Shown in pieces: positions 17,890 to 27,077 of a stretch of 64,000 bases of DNA (its first letter is position 1; every line of letters starts with the position of its first letter). Position numbers and translations under genes: made by a program. The DNA comes from Alphaproteobacteria bacterium HT1-32 (GTDB lineage: Bacteria > Pseudomonadota > Alphaproteobacteria > Rhodospirillales > HT1-32), in contig WJPL01000001.1 of NCBI GenBank assembly GCA_009649675.1, positions 1,818,469 to 1,882,468 of the forward strand, read 5' to 3'. Below the pieces are notes generated by a model. That model did no database searches. It was not told where the DNA came from and saw only the letters and a list, made by a program, of their open reading frames with translations.

Positions 17890-18645
17890 TTACGCCCTTT
17901 CCTGCTGCTTTGTCGCGACGTCCCCGGAATTATCCCGGTCAGTGCGATACCGGGCCCAGAGGTCCGGTCGGCGCGCTGCCGTAAGTTCTTCCGACTGGCC
18001 GCGACGCCAGTCCTCGATATTCCCATGATGCCCGGAGATCAGAACCTCCGGCACCGCCCGACCCCGCCAAACCTGGGGCCTTGTATAGTGGGGATGCTCC
18101 AGCAACCCCGTCTCGAAACTCTCTTCCGACAGCGATTCCTCGCTGCCGACCACACCCGGTAACAACCTGACGCAGGCGTCCATGACGGCCAGTGCCGCCG
18201 GTTCGCCACCCGACAGGATGAAGTCACCGAGGCTGATTTCCTCAACCTCATGAGCCTCCAGCACACGCTGGTCGACCCCTTCAAACCGTCCGCAGAGGAT
18301 CCGCAATCCCGGACCTTCTGCCAATTCACGCGCGCGCTTCTGGTCGAAGCGGCGTCCACGCGGGCTGAGATAGATCAGCGGGCCAACGCCACCGGCGCCT
18401 TCAATGGCGTCGCTGACAACGTCGGGCCGCATAACCATGCCGGCACCACCTCCGAACGGGGTGGCATCGACAGAGGCGTGTTTATCGCGTGCAAAACTGC
18501 GGATGTCCACAGTTTCAAGCGACCACAGCCCCTTCTCCAGCGCGCGTCCTGCCAGCGACAGGCCCAGCGATCCCGGAAACATTTCCGGGAAGATCGTGAG
18601 CAGGGTGGCATGCCATCCCTTGTTCTGTTCGGCTGACTCAGTCAT
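17890..18645 (-). CDS. trmD: tRNA (guanine-N1)-methyltransferase
   Basis: The 251-residue SPOUT enzyme methylates G37 of tRNAs reading CUN, CCN and CGG. The conserved [11 protein letters not shown] start, the [14 protein letters not shown] loop, [11 protein letters not shown] and the trefoil-knot region [11 protein letters not shown]...[13 protein letters not shown] are present. It overlaps rimM by 8 bases and precedes rplS closely, which is the usual order. Confidence 0.97.
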   Translation of the reverse strand: MTESAEQNKGWHATLLTIFPEMFPGSLGLSLAGRALEKGLWSLETVDIRSFARDKHASVDATPFGGGAGMVMRPDVVSDAIEGAGGVGPLIYLSPRGRRFDQKRARELAEGPGLRILCGRFEGVDQRVLEAHEVEEISLGDFILSGGEPAALAVMDACVRLLPGVVGSEESLSEESFETGLLEHPHYTRPQVWRGRAVPEVLISGHHGNIEDWRRGQSEELTAARRPDLWARYRTDRDNSGDVATKQQERA

Positions 18646-19189
18646 CGCCTTTTACGTCACCTTCACCGGCACCTTCCGGTGCCTCGCCGTCTATCTCTTC
18701 CGGCGGATCATATATAATCCGCCCACCCGCAATATCTACCAGAGGTACCGCCGCCAGGGTGAAGGGCGTCAGTACTGCCGGGGCATCCGGCCGGACGATC
18801 TCAAGAATATCGCCCGCGCCATGGTCCGCGACGCTCTTTACTTTTCCGAACGGTGTCCCGTCCGGCAACTCCACCACCAGACCGACCAGATCGGTATGGT
18901 AGTATTCTTCTTCTTCCGGCTCCGGAAACCGGGCGCGATCGACATAAAGCCGTACACCCTTCAGGGCCAGTGCCGCATCGCGATCCGAAATCCCCTTTAC
19001 CCGGGCGGTCAGCAAACCTTTTGCCTCGCCGGTCAGCTGGATCTCGTATCGCGTCGTTCCCGCTTCGTCTTCCAGCGGTCCGTAGGATGCAATATCCGAC
19101 GATTCCGCTGTGAATGACTTCAGACGAACGCCACCGCGTACTCCATGCGCGCCGGCAAAGGCGCCGATGCAGACGCGGCTGTCCGTCAT
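18638..19189 (-). CDS. rimM: 16S rRNA processing protein RimM
   Basis: The 183-residue 30S maturation factor binds S19 and helps assemble the 30S head. It has the N-terminal [19 protein letters not shown] barrel and a C-terminal PRC-barrel-like domain ([25 protein letters not shown]). The last ~20 residues are acidic and Gly-rich. Its position between rpsP and trmD is standard. Confidence 0.95.
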   Translation of the reverse strand: MTDSRVCIGAFAGAHGVRGGVRLKSFTAESSDIASYGPLEDEAGTTRYEIQLTGEAKGLLTARVKGISDRDAALALKGVRLYVDRARFPEPEEEEYYHTDLVGLVVELPDGTPFGKVKSVADHGAGDILEIVRPDAPAVLTPFTLAAVPLVDIAGGRIIYDPPEEIDGEAPEGAGEGDVKGDD

Positions 19190-19194
19190 GATCG

Positions 19195-19662
19195 TCAGCT
19201 CGCGGCGGTTTCTTCGGCCGGTGCTTCTTCTGCGGCAGCTTTTTCAGCAGGAGCTTCTTCAGCCGGTGCAGCAGCAGCGGCAGCAGCCGCTTCAGCTTCT
19301 TCCTTGGCTTTGGCAGCAGCATCTTCAGCGGCCTTCGCCTTGGCTTTCAGAAGTTCCTGGGCCTTGGCTTTCGGCTGGTTCTTCTTGGTCTGGCTCGGGA
19401 TCGCCGGCATCGGGATGATGTCTGCCTGACCGAGGAACTTCGCAACGCGCTCTGACGGCAGGGCGCCAACGCCCATCCAGTATTTGATCCGGTCTTCCTT
19501 CAGCAGGATACGTTCCGGGTGATCCTGCGGGACCATCGGATTGTAGGTGCCGACACGCTCGATGAACTTGCCATCACGCGGTGAGCGTGAATCGGCAATC
19601 ACGATGCGGTAGTACGGGCGCTTCTTGGCGCCGCCACGGGACAGTCTGATACGAAGAGACAT
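19195..19662 (-). CDS. rpsP: 30S ribosomal protein S16 with long Ala/Glu/Lys tail
   Basis: The first ~80 residues are canonical S16 ([34 protein letters not shown], then YNPM and [13 protein letters not shown]). The remaining ~75 residues are a low-complexity, highly charged Ala/Glu/Lys tail, making 155 residues instead of about 85-90. Such tails occur in some alphaproteobacteria and are probably disordered. It is co-transcribed with ffh, rimM, trmD and rplS. Confidence 0.96.
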   Translation of the reverse strand: MSLRIRLSRGGAKKRPYYRIVIADSRSPRDGKFIERVGTYNPMVPQDHPERILLKEDRIKYWMGVGALPSERVAKFLGQADIIPMPAIPSQTKKNQPKAKAQELLKAKAKAAEDAAAKAKEEAEAAAAAAAAPAEEAPAEKAAAEEAPAEETAAS

Positions 19663-19694
19663 TCAGGTAGTTCCTTTCTTTACGAATTCAGTGA

Positions 19695-21059
19695 TTAACG
19701 CGGACCGCCAAAGCCCGGCGGCATCATGCCGGCCAGTCCGCGCATCATTCCTTTTTTGCCCATTTTCCCCATCTTCCGGACCATGTCGGCCATCTGACGG
19801 TGCTGTTTCAACAGGCGGTTAACGTCCTGGACATCCACGCCGGAGCCAGCGGCAATGCGCTTGCGGCGGGAGCCATTGATAAGTTTCGGGTTGGCCCGCT
19901 CGGATTTGGTCATCGACGAGATGATCGCTGTCTGCCGTCCGATGGCCTTGCTGTCGATATTGGCGTTGGCGAGCTGCTTTTTCATCTTGCCGACACCGGG
20001 CAACATGCCGAGCAGACCTTCCATGTCACCCATATTGGTGATCTGCTTCAGCTGGGCCGCCATGTCATCGAGGTCGAACTTGCCCTTCTGGAGTTTCTTG
20101 GCCAGTGCTTCGGCTTCATCCGCCTCGAACTGTTCCGTGGCTTTCTCGACCAGCGAGACCACATCGCCCATGCCAAGAATACGGCCGGCGATACGTTCGG
20201 GATGGAACGGCTCCAGATCTTCCAGCTTTTCACCGACACCGAGCAGCTTGATCGGGCGCCCGGTCACGGCCCGCATGGAAAGTGCAGCACCACCGCGTGC
20301 ATCACCGTCAACACGGGTCAGCATGATGCCGGTCAGACCGACACGCTGGTTGAATGTGTCGGCAACATTGACCGCGTCCTGACCGGTCATGGCGTCCGCC
20401 ACCAGCAGCGTTTCTGCTGGTTTGGTGGCATCACGGACCTGCTCGACCTCGGTCATCAGCGCATCATCGATCGACAGGCGACCGGCGGTATCGAGAATAT
20501 AAACGTCAAAGCCTTCGAGCAGCGCCGTCTGGCGGGCGCGCTTGGCGATGGCGACAGGCGGTTCGCCCGGAACAATGTTCAGGGTCTGCACCAGAATGCT
20601 GTCACCGAGTGTCTGCAACTGCTGCTGGGCGGCCGGACGGTAAACGTCGAGCGATGCCATCAGCACGCGCTTGCGGTCTTTTTCGGTCAGACGTTTGGCG
20701 ATCTTGGCGCAGGATGTGGTCTTACCGGACCCCTGCAGACCAACCACCATGATGCCCATCGGCGGGCTGACGGTCAGGTCCAGATCCTCGACCTGACGGC
20801 CCAGCATGTCGGTCAGGGTGTCGTGGACGATCTTGACGACCTGCTGGCCGGGCGTGACCGACTTCAGAACCTTTTCGCCAACGGATTCTTCGCGAACCTT
20901 GTCGATCAGTTCCTTGACGACCGGCAGGGCGACGTCGGCATCGAGCAGCGCAACACGGATTTCGCGGAGCGCTTCCGATACATCGGACTCGCTCAACGCG
21001 CCGCGGCGTTTCAGCTTCTCGAAGACGTCACCAAGTCTGGTCTGTAAGGCGTCGAACAT
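19695..21059 (-). CDS. ffh: Signal recognition particle GTPase Ffh
   Basis: 454 residues in NG and M domains. The G1 loop GLQGSGKTTSCAK, DTAGRLSIDD, the TRVDGDARGG specificity loop and the methionine-rich M domain ending in GGMMPPGFGG are present. With 4.5S RNA it delivers ribosomes making membrane proteins to FtsY. The ATG at 21059 (MFDALQTRLG) is preferred because GGAAG precedes it by 6 bases; a frame extension of 7 codons upstream is possible. No 4.5S RNA gene is visible in the 235-base upstream gap. Confidence 0.97.
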   Translation of the reverse strand: MFDALQTRLGDVFEKLKRRGALSESDVSEALREIRVALLDADVALPVVKELIDKVREESVGEKVLKSVTPGQQVVKIVHDTLTDMLGRQVEDLDLTVSPPMGIMVVGLQGSGKTTSCAKIAKRLTEKDRKRVLMASLDVYRPAAQQQLQTLGDSILVQTLNIVPGEPPVAIAKRARQTALLEGFDVYILDTAGRLSIDDALMTEVEQVRDATKPAETLLVADAMTGQDAVNVADTFNQRVGLTGIMLTRVDGDARGGAALSMRAVTGRPIKLLGVGEKLEDLEPFHPERIAGRILGMGDVVSLVEKATEQFEADEAEALAKKLQKGKFDLDDMAAQLKQITNMGDMEGLLGMLPGVGKMKKQLANANIDSKAIGRQTAIISSMTKSERANPKLINGSRRKRIAAGSGVDVQDVNRLLKQHRQMADMVRKMGKMGKKGMMRGLAGMMPPGFGGPR

Positions 21060-21294
21060 CGGCACTTCCGTTTGTAACAACAGTTCTGATCGCCCAAACG
21101 CAAATGCGCCAGTGCGCGAACCCTCGCGGACTGGCGGACCCCCGTGTAGATATGGATACGGGAGCAGCTGTGTCTGAACTCTGCAGAACGGCGGGCTTTA
21201 AACGGCAAATCGGGCTGCGAGTCAAGGCCCGGCTTGATTTCGGGGCGTGGCGGCGGAGACTTGATCCATATATTGCTGATGATGAGGAATATCC

Positions 21295-21813
21295 ATGCAG
21301 TCACTTCACCGCCTTGCGGCTTTTGCGGCCCTGCTGGCATTGACCGCCTGTGATGATGTGCCGACCTCCGTGGTCAGCTATCAGGAAAGCGGTATCGACA
21401 GCACGCTGATTGCGACTATTGCCGATGGTCCGATGCCGGTGGTGGTGATCGGTGATCCCTTCAATGACGGCGGTGTGGCGGAACGGACGCTGAAGGAAAT
21501 GTCGGTCGTGCAGATCGGCCGGGTGATCGAATATGCGCAGGCCGGGCCGGATTTTCCGACTGATGACGCCCGCACCTTTGTGGTCTTCAATGGCTCCGGT
21601 GCGTCGGGTGATCGGATATGTCAGGGAGAGGTTCCGGAGACTGCCGCGGTGGGCAGCGGTGAACTGACCCTGCGGATGGTGTTCTGCGGCGGGTCACGTC
21701 GCCTGTCTGACGTACAGGGCCGGACACCGAATATCGCGACCAGTGGCCATGACTATTTCGGCATGCTGGTCCGGGGCGCCACCCGGTCGCTGTATCGTGA
21801 GGGAGAGCATTAG
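21295..21813 (+). CDS. Putative lipoprotein, function unknown
   Basis: A 172-residue protein whose signal sequence ends in the lipobox LTAC (Cys19), so it should be lipid-anchored in the periplasm. The mature part is mixed alpha/beta. Two further cysteines (in RICQGE and MVFCGG) may form a disulfide. I do not recognise the family. It is divergent from ffh and convergent with the CDP-alcohol phosphatidyltransferase gene. Confidence 0.7.
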   Translation: MQSLHRLAAFAALLALTACDDVPTSVVSYQESGIDSTLIATIADGPMPVVVIGDPFNDGGVAERTLKEMSVVQIGRVIEYAQAGPDFPTDDARTFVVFNGSGASGDRICQGEVPETAAVGSGELTLRMVFCGGSRRLSDVQGRTPNIATSGHDYFGMLVRGATRSLYREGEH

Positions 21814-21824
21814 GCGACGAAGAC

Positions 21825-22436
21825 CTATCCGGCATCTCCGAATGTCTGCCGGGCCGCAATGATCCGCGATATTGTCGTGACCCAGCAAAGCGCTCCGAAG
21901 GCCCAGGCCAGCACCGGGAAATATTCCGGCCACAGGCAGATCGCCACGAACAGGGCAATGGTTTCCGTGCCTTCCGTCAGGCCGCCCAGATAATAGAGCG
22001 ACTTTGAGCCACGGATATCTGTCGTGATGCCCCGCTTTTCCGCCATGATGGCAAAGGTGAGGAAGCTGGAACCGGTGCCCATGAAACTGAAGATCAGGAA
22101 AGCGGCGGACAGGCTGTTCCCGGGGCTGGCCAGCGCAAAGCCGAAGATGATGGCCGAATAGAAAATGAAATCGCAGACGATATCGAGATAGCCGCCGAGG
22201 TCGGTTTTCCCGGTCAGCCGGGCAACCGCCCCGTCAAGGCCGTCCGACAACCGGTTGATCAGGATCAGGGTGAGCGCAAGAGGATAGGCCCCGGCGGCTA
22301 TTGCCGGTACGGCCGCGAGGCCGATAAAAAAACCTGCGAGGGTGACGGTGTTGGCAGATATCTTCCGGGCGACCAGTATTTCTGCCGCAAGAGCCAGTGG
22401 TCGATCAATGTAAGGTCTGATTCTGGCATCAAGCAT
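21825..22436 (-). CDS. CDP-alcohol phosphatidyltransferase family membrane protein
   Basis: About 203 residues with 5-6 membrane helices. The family signature D-G-x2-A-R-x8-G-x3-D-x3-D is visible in SDGLDGAVARLTG...GGYLDIVCD and marks an enzyme that swaps CMP for an alcohol headgroup. It could be a PgsA-, PssA- or inositol-phosphate-type transferase; the acceptor cannot be read. The ATG at 22436 (MLDARIRPYIDRPL) fits the family start better than an upstream in-frame ATG at 22505. Confidence 0.85.
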   Translation of the reverse strand: MLDARIRPYIDRPLALAAEILVARKISANTVTLAGFFIGLAAVPAIAAGAYPLALTLILINRLSDGLDGAVARLTGKTDLGGYLDIVCDFIFYSAIIFGFALASPGNSLSAAFLIFSFMGTGSSFLTFAIMAEKRGITTDIRGSKSLYYLGGLTEGTETIALFVAICLWPEYFPVLAWAFGALCWVTTISRIIAARQTFGDAG

Positions 22437-22534
22437 AATGACATTTCCCTGAGAGTCTGGCGCCGGGCGGTTAATCAGGTTGTCGCGTTTGACTGCATGC
22501 GGCATAAACAGGCAGCAGTTGAGGGGAGAATACC

Positions 22535-23020
22535 ATGTCCGAAGATTTATCCGCCAAGCCGTTGCTTATTATTGCCGCGTCTCTTGCCTATATCATGCGC
22601 GCTGATGGTCGCATCGTCGAGGAGGAGATGGCGGAGTTCATGACCGTGTTCGGCAAGCATGTCCGCCGCGGTGATCTGACCTGGGATGAGGTTTCTGCAC
22701 TGACGAAGGAAGCGATTGCCTATACCGAGGTTAATGATGTCGATGATTTCCTCGAAGAAATATCCGACAAGCTGAGTTTCGCCCAGCGTCTGTCGATCAT
22801 CATGAACATGTATGATGCGGTGCTGGTTGATGGCAGGGTGGTTGAAAGCGAACGCTGGATCATGCAAAAATTCCAGAACAGCTTCAACATCTTCGAAGAT
22901 CTGATGGGCCCGCTTCGTGAACTGCTCATTCTGAAGAATGATACCAGCCTGTTCACCTCATCCGCCAATCCGCGCAATGCGGCGGACTATCAGCTGAAAA
23001 TCTCCGTCACCAAGGGATAA
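22535..23020 (+). CDS. TerB-like (tellurite-resistance-fold) protein
   Basis: The 161-residue, all-helical protein has two similar helical repeats, each with an acidic turn: MRADGRIVEEEMAEF near residue 22 and VLVDGRVVESERWIM near 95. D-G-R-V/I-x-E-E/S-E in a short loop is the TerB metal-binding pattern. It is probably cytosolic. No ter operon is around it, so a role in tellurite resistance should not be assumed. Confidence 0.72.
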   Translation: MSEDLSAKPLLIIAASLAYIMRADGRIVEEEMAEFMTVFGKHVRRGDLTWDEVSALTKEAIAYTEVNDVDDFLEEISDKLSFAQRLSIIMNMYDAVLVDGRVVESERWIMQKFQNSFNIFEDLMGPLRELLILKNDTSLFTSSANPRNAADYQLKISVTKG

Positions 23021-23050
23021 GCTGTCTTTCTGTCATATGTCGCATGATGG

Positions 23051-23079
23051 TGATCCATCCGGGCCGCCCTGTCGTAGAA
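23051..23079 (+). promoter_or_regulatory. Candidate RpoE/ChrR-type sigma promoter
   Basis: TGATCC (23051-23056) is followed after 18 bases by TAGAA (23075-23079). This resembles the TGATCC...TAAGA promoter recognised by the Rhodobacter-type RpoE sigma factor (ECF11) partnered with ChrR. It lies about 120 bases ahead of such a sigma gene, which suggests autoregulation. It rests on a single site with one -10 mismatch. Confidence 0.5.
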
Positions 23080-23199
23080 AGCTGAAATGGATGATTGATC
23101 CGTATTCTGATTTTCAGGGCGAGGCACGGTATCGTGGGCATAGCTGTTGCGGCAGATGGACGATCAGCAGGAAATCGCGGCTACTGGTTTGTGAGCAAG

Positions 23200-23766
23200 A
23201 TGTCCGGACGCCCTAAACCGACACCGGAACATTGTGCTGAACTGGTGCGGCGCATTGCCGAAAGCCATGACAAATCCGCTTTCGGAGAAATTTTCGATCT
23301 CTTTTCCGGGCGTCTCAAAAGCTATTTCCTCGGGCTTGGTACCTCGGAGAGCGATGCTGAGGAACTGGTTCAGGAAACCCTGATTCTGGTCTGGCGGCGT
23401 GCGGCGCAGTTTGATGGCGCAAAGGCCGGCTTCACCACCTGGCTGTTCACCATCGCCCGGAACAAGAGCATCGACCGGATTCGCAAGGAACGCCGGCCTT
23501 CCCTCGATCCGGATGAGCCGATGCTGCAACCGGAGCCGGAAACCGCACCTGATGTGGCTCTGAACAGGGAACAGGAAGCTCTGACATTGCGCGCGGCGAT
23601 AAAAACGCTGCCGCAGGAGCAATCCGATCTGATCCGGCTCGCGTATTATGAAGAGCTTGCACATGGCGCTATCGCCGCAAGGCTAAACCTGCCGGTGGGA
23701 ACGGTAAAATCCCGGATCCGGCTGGCGATGAAGAAACTTCGACAGGCATATGGAACAGAAGAATGA
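23200..23766 (+). CDS. ECF RNA polymerase sigma factor (RpoE/ECF11-like)
   Basis: 188 residues with sigma region 2 (EIFDLFSGRLKSYF...DAEELVQETLILVWRRAAQFD, then the region 2.4-like FTTWLFTIARNKSIDRIRKERR) and region 4 (IKTLPQEQSDLIRLAYYEELAHGAIAARLNLPVGTVKSRI). The 4-base overlap with a ChrR-type anti-sigma gene fixes the subclass, whose members answer singlet oxygen and related oxidative stress. The ATG at 23200 is chosen; a GTG at 23191 and a TTG at 23095 are in frame but would add non-conserved residues. Confidence 0.92.
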   Translation: MSGRPKPTPEHCAELVRRIAESHDKSAFGEIFDLFSGRLKSYFLGLGTSESDAEELVQETLILVWRRAAQFDGAKAGFTTWLFTIARNKSIDRIRKERRPSLDPDEPMLQPEPETAPDVALNREQEALTLRAAIKTLPQEQSDLIRLAYYEELAHGAIAARLNLPVGTVKSRIRLAMKKLRQAYGTEE

Positions 23767-24428
23767 AGCCGACATTTCACCCGCATGAAGAACTGCTGAT
23801 GGAGTATGCCTCCGGCGCTCTCGGCGAGAGCCATGCGCTGATGGTGGCGACGCATCTGTCTTTCTGCCCGGTCTGCCGGGAGACGGTTCGCAAGATGGAA
23901 AGCTTTGGCGGCGATCTGCTGGATCAGCTGGCTGATGTACAGATGTCAGACCCGGCAAAGGCGGCGCTGTTCGATCAGCTTGATGATCTGGCGCCGGAAC
24001 CCCTGCGCCCTGCAACATCTCTCTCCGGTGATCACCCCTGCGCGTTTCCCCCGTTGCGGGACTATCTGAGCGGCGGTCTGGCCTCGGCCAGCTGGCGTCG
24101 TCTTGGGCCGGCGGTCCGGTATGCTGATCTCAACAAGGGCCGCGACGGGGCGGATGCCCAGCTGATCCATGTGAAGGCGGGCCGTAAAAGCATTCAGCAT
24201 ACTCATACCGGTGATGAATGGACGCTGGTGCTGAAGGGGGCCTATGACGACGGCATTGGCCGGTATCAGGCCGGAGATGCGGTTTTTGCGGATCGTGATA
24301 CCGACCACAACCCGACGGCTTTGCCGCAGGAAGACTGTATCTGTCTTGTGGTGATCGACAGCCCGATCAGGCTGACAGGTCCGGTCGGGCGTCTGTTCGA
24401 CCCGATTATTTCCCGCGCTTTCGGCTGA
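23763..24428 (+). CDS. chrR: ChrR-family zinc anti-sigma factor with C-terminal cupin
   Basis: 221 residues. The anti-sigma domain has His6, His31, Cys35 and Cys38, exactly the zinc ligands and positions known for Rhodobacter ChrR. The C-terminal cupin has His146, His148, Glu152 and His182 in the expected H-x-H-x3-E...H pattern for a second metal. It should hold the sigma factor inactive until singlet oxygen or organic hydroperoxide is sensed. The 4-base ATGA overlap with the sigma gene keeps the two at matched levels. Confidence 0.93.
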   Translation: MKPTFHPHEELLMEYASGALGESHALMVATHLSFCPVCRETVRKMESFGGDLLDQLADVQMSDPAKAALFDQLDDLAPEPLRPATSLSGDHPCAFPPLRDYLSGGLASASWRRLGPAVRYADLNKGRDGADAQLIHVKAGRKSIQHTHTGDEWTLVLKGAYDDGIGRYQAGDAVFADRDTDHNPTALPQEDCICLVVIDSPIRLTGPVGRLFDPIISRAFG

Positions 24429-24433
24429 CCGGA

Positions 24434-25468
24434 TCAGCCCGGGGGATGGGCTGACCTGTAGCGGTGAAGTGCTGCCAGGCAGGCCTGTCGGCGGTCGTCA
24501 TCCTGAAACCCGGCTTCCATGGCATTTTGCGCCAGCTGGTCAATCTCGGATCGTGTCAGGTTGAGCGCCCGGGACAGGGCGAGATAGTTTTCAGTCATAT
24601 AGCCGCCGAAATAGGCGGGATCATCTGAATTGATGGTTGCTTTCATCCCGGCATCCAGCATCCGGCGGACCGGATGATCCCGCAGGTCAGTGACGACCTG
24701 AAGCCGGAGGTTGGAGAGCGGGCAGACCGTCAGCGCAATGCCGTCACGGGCAATCCGTGCCGTCAGTTCAGGGTCATCAAGAGCACGGTTGCCGTGGTCG
24801 ATGCGGTCAATTTTCAGCAGGTCGAGACCATCACGGACATAGTCCGCCGGTCCTTCCTCGCCACAATGGGCAACCAGCCGGTAGCCCTGACGCGCTGCTT
24901 CGGCAAAGACCCGTTCAAATTTCGCTGGGGGATGACCGACTTCTGATGAATCCAGACCAACCCCGGCGATGCGCCTCCGGTGTGGCTGCGCCTGCGCCAG
25001 CGTTTCGAAGGCGGCTTGCTCCGACAGGTGACGCAGGAAACACATGATCAGCTGCGAGGTCAGCCCGAAAGCGGCCTCGGCCCGGTCAAGAGCGGAACAG
25101 ATACCGTTGAGCGCCGTCTCAAAGGCAATGCCGCGATCTGTGTGGCCCTGCGGATCAAAGAAAATCTCGCAATGAAGGACATTGTCGGCATGGGCACGCT
25201 GCAGATAGGCAAAGGTCAGGTCATGGAAATCCTGCTCGGTCTGTAAAACCGACATTCCGGCATAATAGACATCGAGAAAATCCTGCAGGCAGTCGAACTG
25301 ATAGGCCGCACGCACGTCGTCCAGCGTGCTGTAGGGCAGGTCAACGCCGTTGCGCTCTGCCAGAGCCAGCATCATTTCAGGCTCCAGCGTGCCTTCGATA
25401 TGGAGATGGAGTTCAGCCTTGGGCAAGCCGGCGATATAGTCTTCGATGTTGAAACCCGCCGGCTGCAT
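24434..25468 (-). CDS. Adenosine/adenine deaminase family, probably adenine deaminase
   Basis: The 344-residue amidohydrolase has the metal ligands H-x-H (AELHLHIEGTL), HCGEEGP and the catalytic NSDDPAYFGGY. The last block and IDHGNRALDDPEL are the form seen in the bacterial adenine deaminase subgroup (Pseudomonas PA0148 type) rather than in adenosine deaminases, which usually read TDDP. It would convert adenine to hypoxanthine in purine salvage. It is 9 bases downstream of ubiB on the same strand. Confidence 0.85.
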   Translation of the reverse strand: MQPAGFNIEDYIAGLPKAELHLHIEGTLEPEMMLALAERNGVDLPYSTLDDVRAAYQFDCLQDFLDVYYAGMSVLQTEQDFHDLTFAYLQRAHADNVLHCEIFFDPQGHTDRGIAFETALNGICSALDRAEAAFGLTSQLIMCFLRHLSEQAAFETLAQAQPHRRRIAGVGLDSSEVGHPPAKFERVFAEAARQGYRLVAHCGEEGPADYVRDGLDLLKIDRIDHGNRALDDPELTARIARDGIALTVCPLSNLRLQVVTDLRDHPVRRMLDAGMKATINSDDPAYFGGYMTENYLALSRALNLTRSEIDQLAQNAMEAGFQDDDRRQACLAALHRYRSAHPPG

Positions 25469-25477
25469 GTCTGCCTC

Positions 25478-27001
25478 CTAATCGACGAAAACCAGTATTG
25501 CCATGACGGCGACCAGTACCCACAACGCCCAGGGCGTGGCACTGCGCCTCTTGCCGCCGCTCAGCCAGTCCATCGATTCAGGATGGACCTTGATGCCCTG
25601 TCCGGCCAGCGTGGCGACAGCCTTCTCGGCATTGTCCAGCAGACGCGGGGTCCGGCGGGCGATATCTTCCAGTGTATCACGAACCTTGGCCTGCGGTCCG
25701 ACGGTATCGATCATCCATTGTTCGATCAGCGGTCTGGCCAGCTCCCACATATTGACCGAGGGGTTGAGTTTTCGTCCGGTTCCTTCTGCGGTCAGCATGG
25801 TTTTCTGCAGCAACAGCAACTGGGGCTGTGCTTCCATGCGGAAGGTTTCCGTGACCTGAAACAACTGCCCCAGCAGGCGCGCCACAGATATCTGTGACAA
25901 TGGCAGGCCCAGTATCGGTTCGGCAATCGACCGGGCGGCCTGAGCAAAATCATCTTTTGACTGACCGGCCGGTACGTAACCGGCGGCGAAATGGACCTCT
26001 GCCACACGCCGGTAATCCCGCGACAGAAAACCGATCAGCATTTCAGCCAGGAATTTTTGTGTCCGCCTGTCGATCCGTCCCATGATTCCGAAATCGACCG
26101 GTGCGATTGACCCGTCAGGCAGGACGAAGACGTTACCGGGATGCATGTCCGCATGGAAAAAACCGTCTCGGAACACCTGCTGGAAAAATACCCGGGCAGA
26201 GGTTTCCAGAACTTTCTGGGGGTCGATACCGGCCGCAATCAGGGCGTCGCGTTCATCGACGGCGATGCCGCTGACCCGTTCCAGCGTGAGGACCCGTTCT
26301 GATGTCCGTGTCCAGTCCACTTCGGGCACGTGGAAATCCGGATCATCGGTGAAATTCTCCCCCAGCTCGGCGCAGGCGGCGGCTTCAAACCGCAGGTCCA
26401 GCTCCATGATGGAGGTGCGTTCGAACTTTTCCACCATTTCGATCGGCTTGAGGCGCCGCATGGCGGGCTGGGTCGAATGGATGATCTCGGCAACCCATTT
26501 CAGGAAATCGATATCTCGGATGAACGCAGCTTCAATGTCGGGCCGGAGAATTTTGACAGCGACCTCGCGACCGTCAGTCGTGGTGGCAAAATGCACCTGG
26601 GCAATGGAGGCTGCGGCAACCGAGCGGATATCAAATTCGCTGAAGAAATTGCTGATATCTCCGCCGAGTTCGATTTCGACGATCTCCTGCGCCAGCTTGC
26701 CGTCGAACGGGGGCAGGGCATCCTGCAGGGAAGCGAGGTCATTCGACAGTTCTTCGCCCAGCAGATCGGACCGGGTGGACAGGGCCTGACCCAGTTTGAT
26801 GAAGCTTGGCCCCATATCCTGAAGGGCGCGCGCCAGACGTTCTCCGGGCCGTCCGTCCGTCCCCCTGCGCCAGAGCAGGCGGGCAATCCAGAGCGCGGGT
26901 GCCGCCGCCGCAAAGCGGGCAAGTGGAAACAGCGCATCATGCCGGGCCAGAATGGCGGCCAGCCGGAACATCCGGAATATATGTCGAACAGATCGGATCA
27001 T
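25478..27001 (-). CDS. ubiB: Ubiquinone biosynthesis kinase-like protein UbiB
   Basis: 507 residues of the ABC1/ADCK atypical kinase family. The KxGQ block FIKLGQALSTRSDLL, the VAVKILRP nucleotide-binding lysine, HADMHPGNVFVLPDG and DFGIMGR are intact. One membrane helix closes the C-terminus (WALWVLVAVMAILVFV). It is needed for ubiquinone synthesis, probably by extracting or presenting lipid precursors at the inner membrane. It follows ubiE in a minus-strand pair. Confidence 0.95.
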   Translation of the reverse strand: MIRSVRHIFRMFRLAAILARHDALFPLARFAAAAPALWIARLLWRRGTDGRPGERLARALQDMGPSFIKLGQALSTRSDLLGEELSNDLASLQDALPPFDGKLAQEIVEIELGGDISNFFSEFDIRSVAAASIAQVHFATTTDGREVAVKILRPDIEAAFIRDIDFLKWVAEIIHSTQPAMRRLKPIEMVEKFERTSIMELDLRFEAAACAELGENFTDDPDFHVPEVDWTRTSERVLTLERVSGIAVDERDALIAAGIDPQKVLETSARVFFQQVFRDGFFHADMHPGNVFVLPDGSIAPVDFGIMGRIDRRTQKFLAEMLIGFLSRDYRRVAEVHFAAGYVPAGQSKDDFAQAARSIAEPILGLPLSQISVARLLGQLFQVTETFRMEAQPQLLLLQKTMLTAEGTGRKLNPSVNMWELARPLIEQWMIDTVGPQAKVRDTLEDIARRTPRLLDNAEKAVATLAGQGIKVHPESMDWLSGGKRRSATPWALWVLVAVMAILVFVD

Positions 27002-27077
27002 CAGGAAACTTTGACTGGTGTGGTGACGGTATGCCGTCGCATCAGGAGGGAATGAAGTGAGACGGGGCCTGTCATGT

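Noticed and set aside
19800-21047. A 415-codon open frame antisense to ffh
   Set aside because: Ffh is unmistakable on the minus strand; the plus frame is a GC-bias shadow.
21060-21294. 4.5S RNA (ffs) gene next to ffh
   Set aside because: The gap lacks the conserved GGAAG...AGCA-type tetraloop region and a long complementary stem.
22535-23020. Tellurite resistance system
   Set aside because: Only a TerB-like fold is present; there is no terZABCDE neighbour, so resistance is not inferred.
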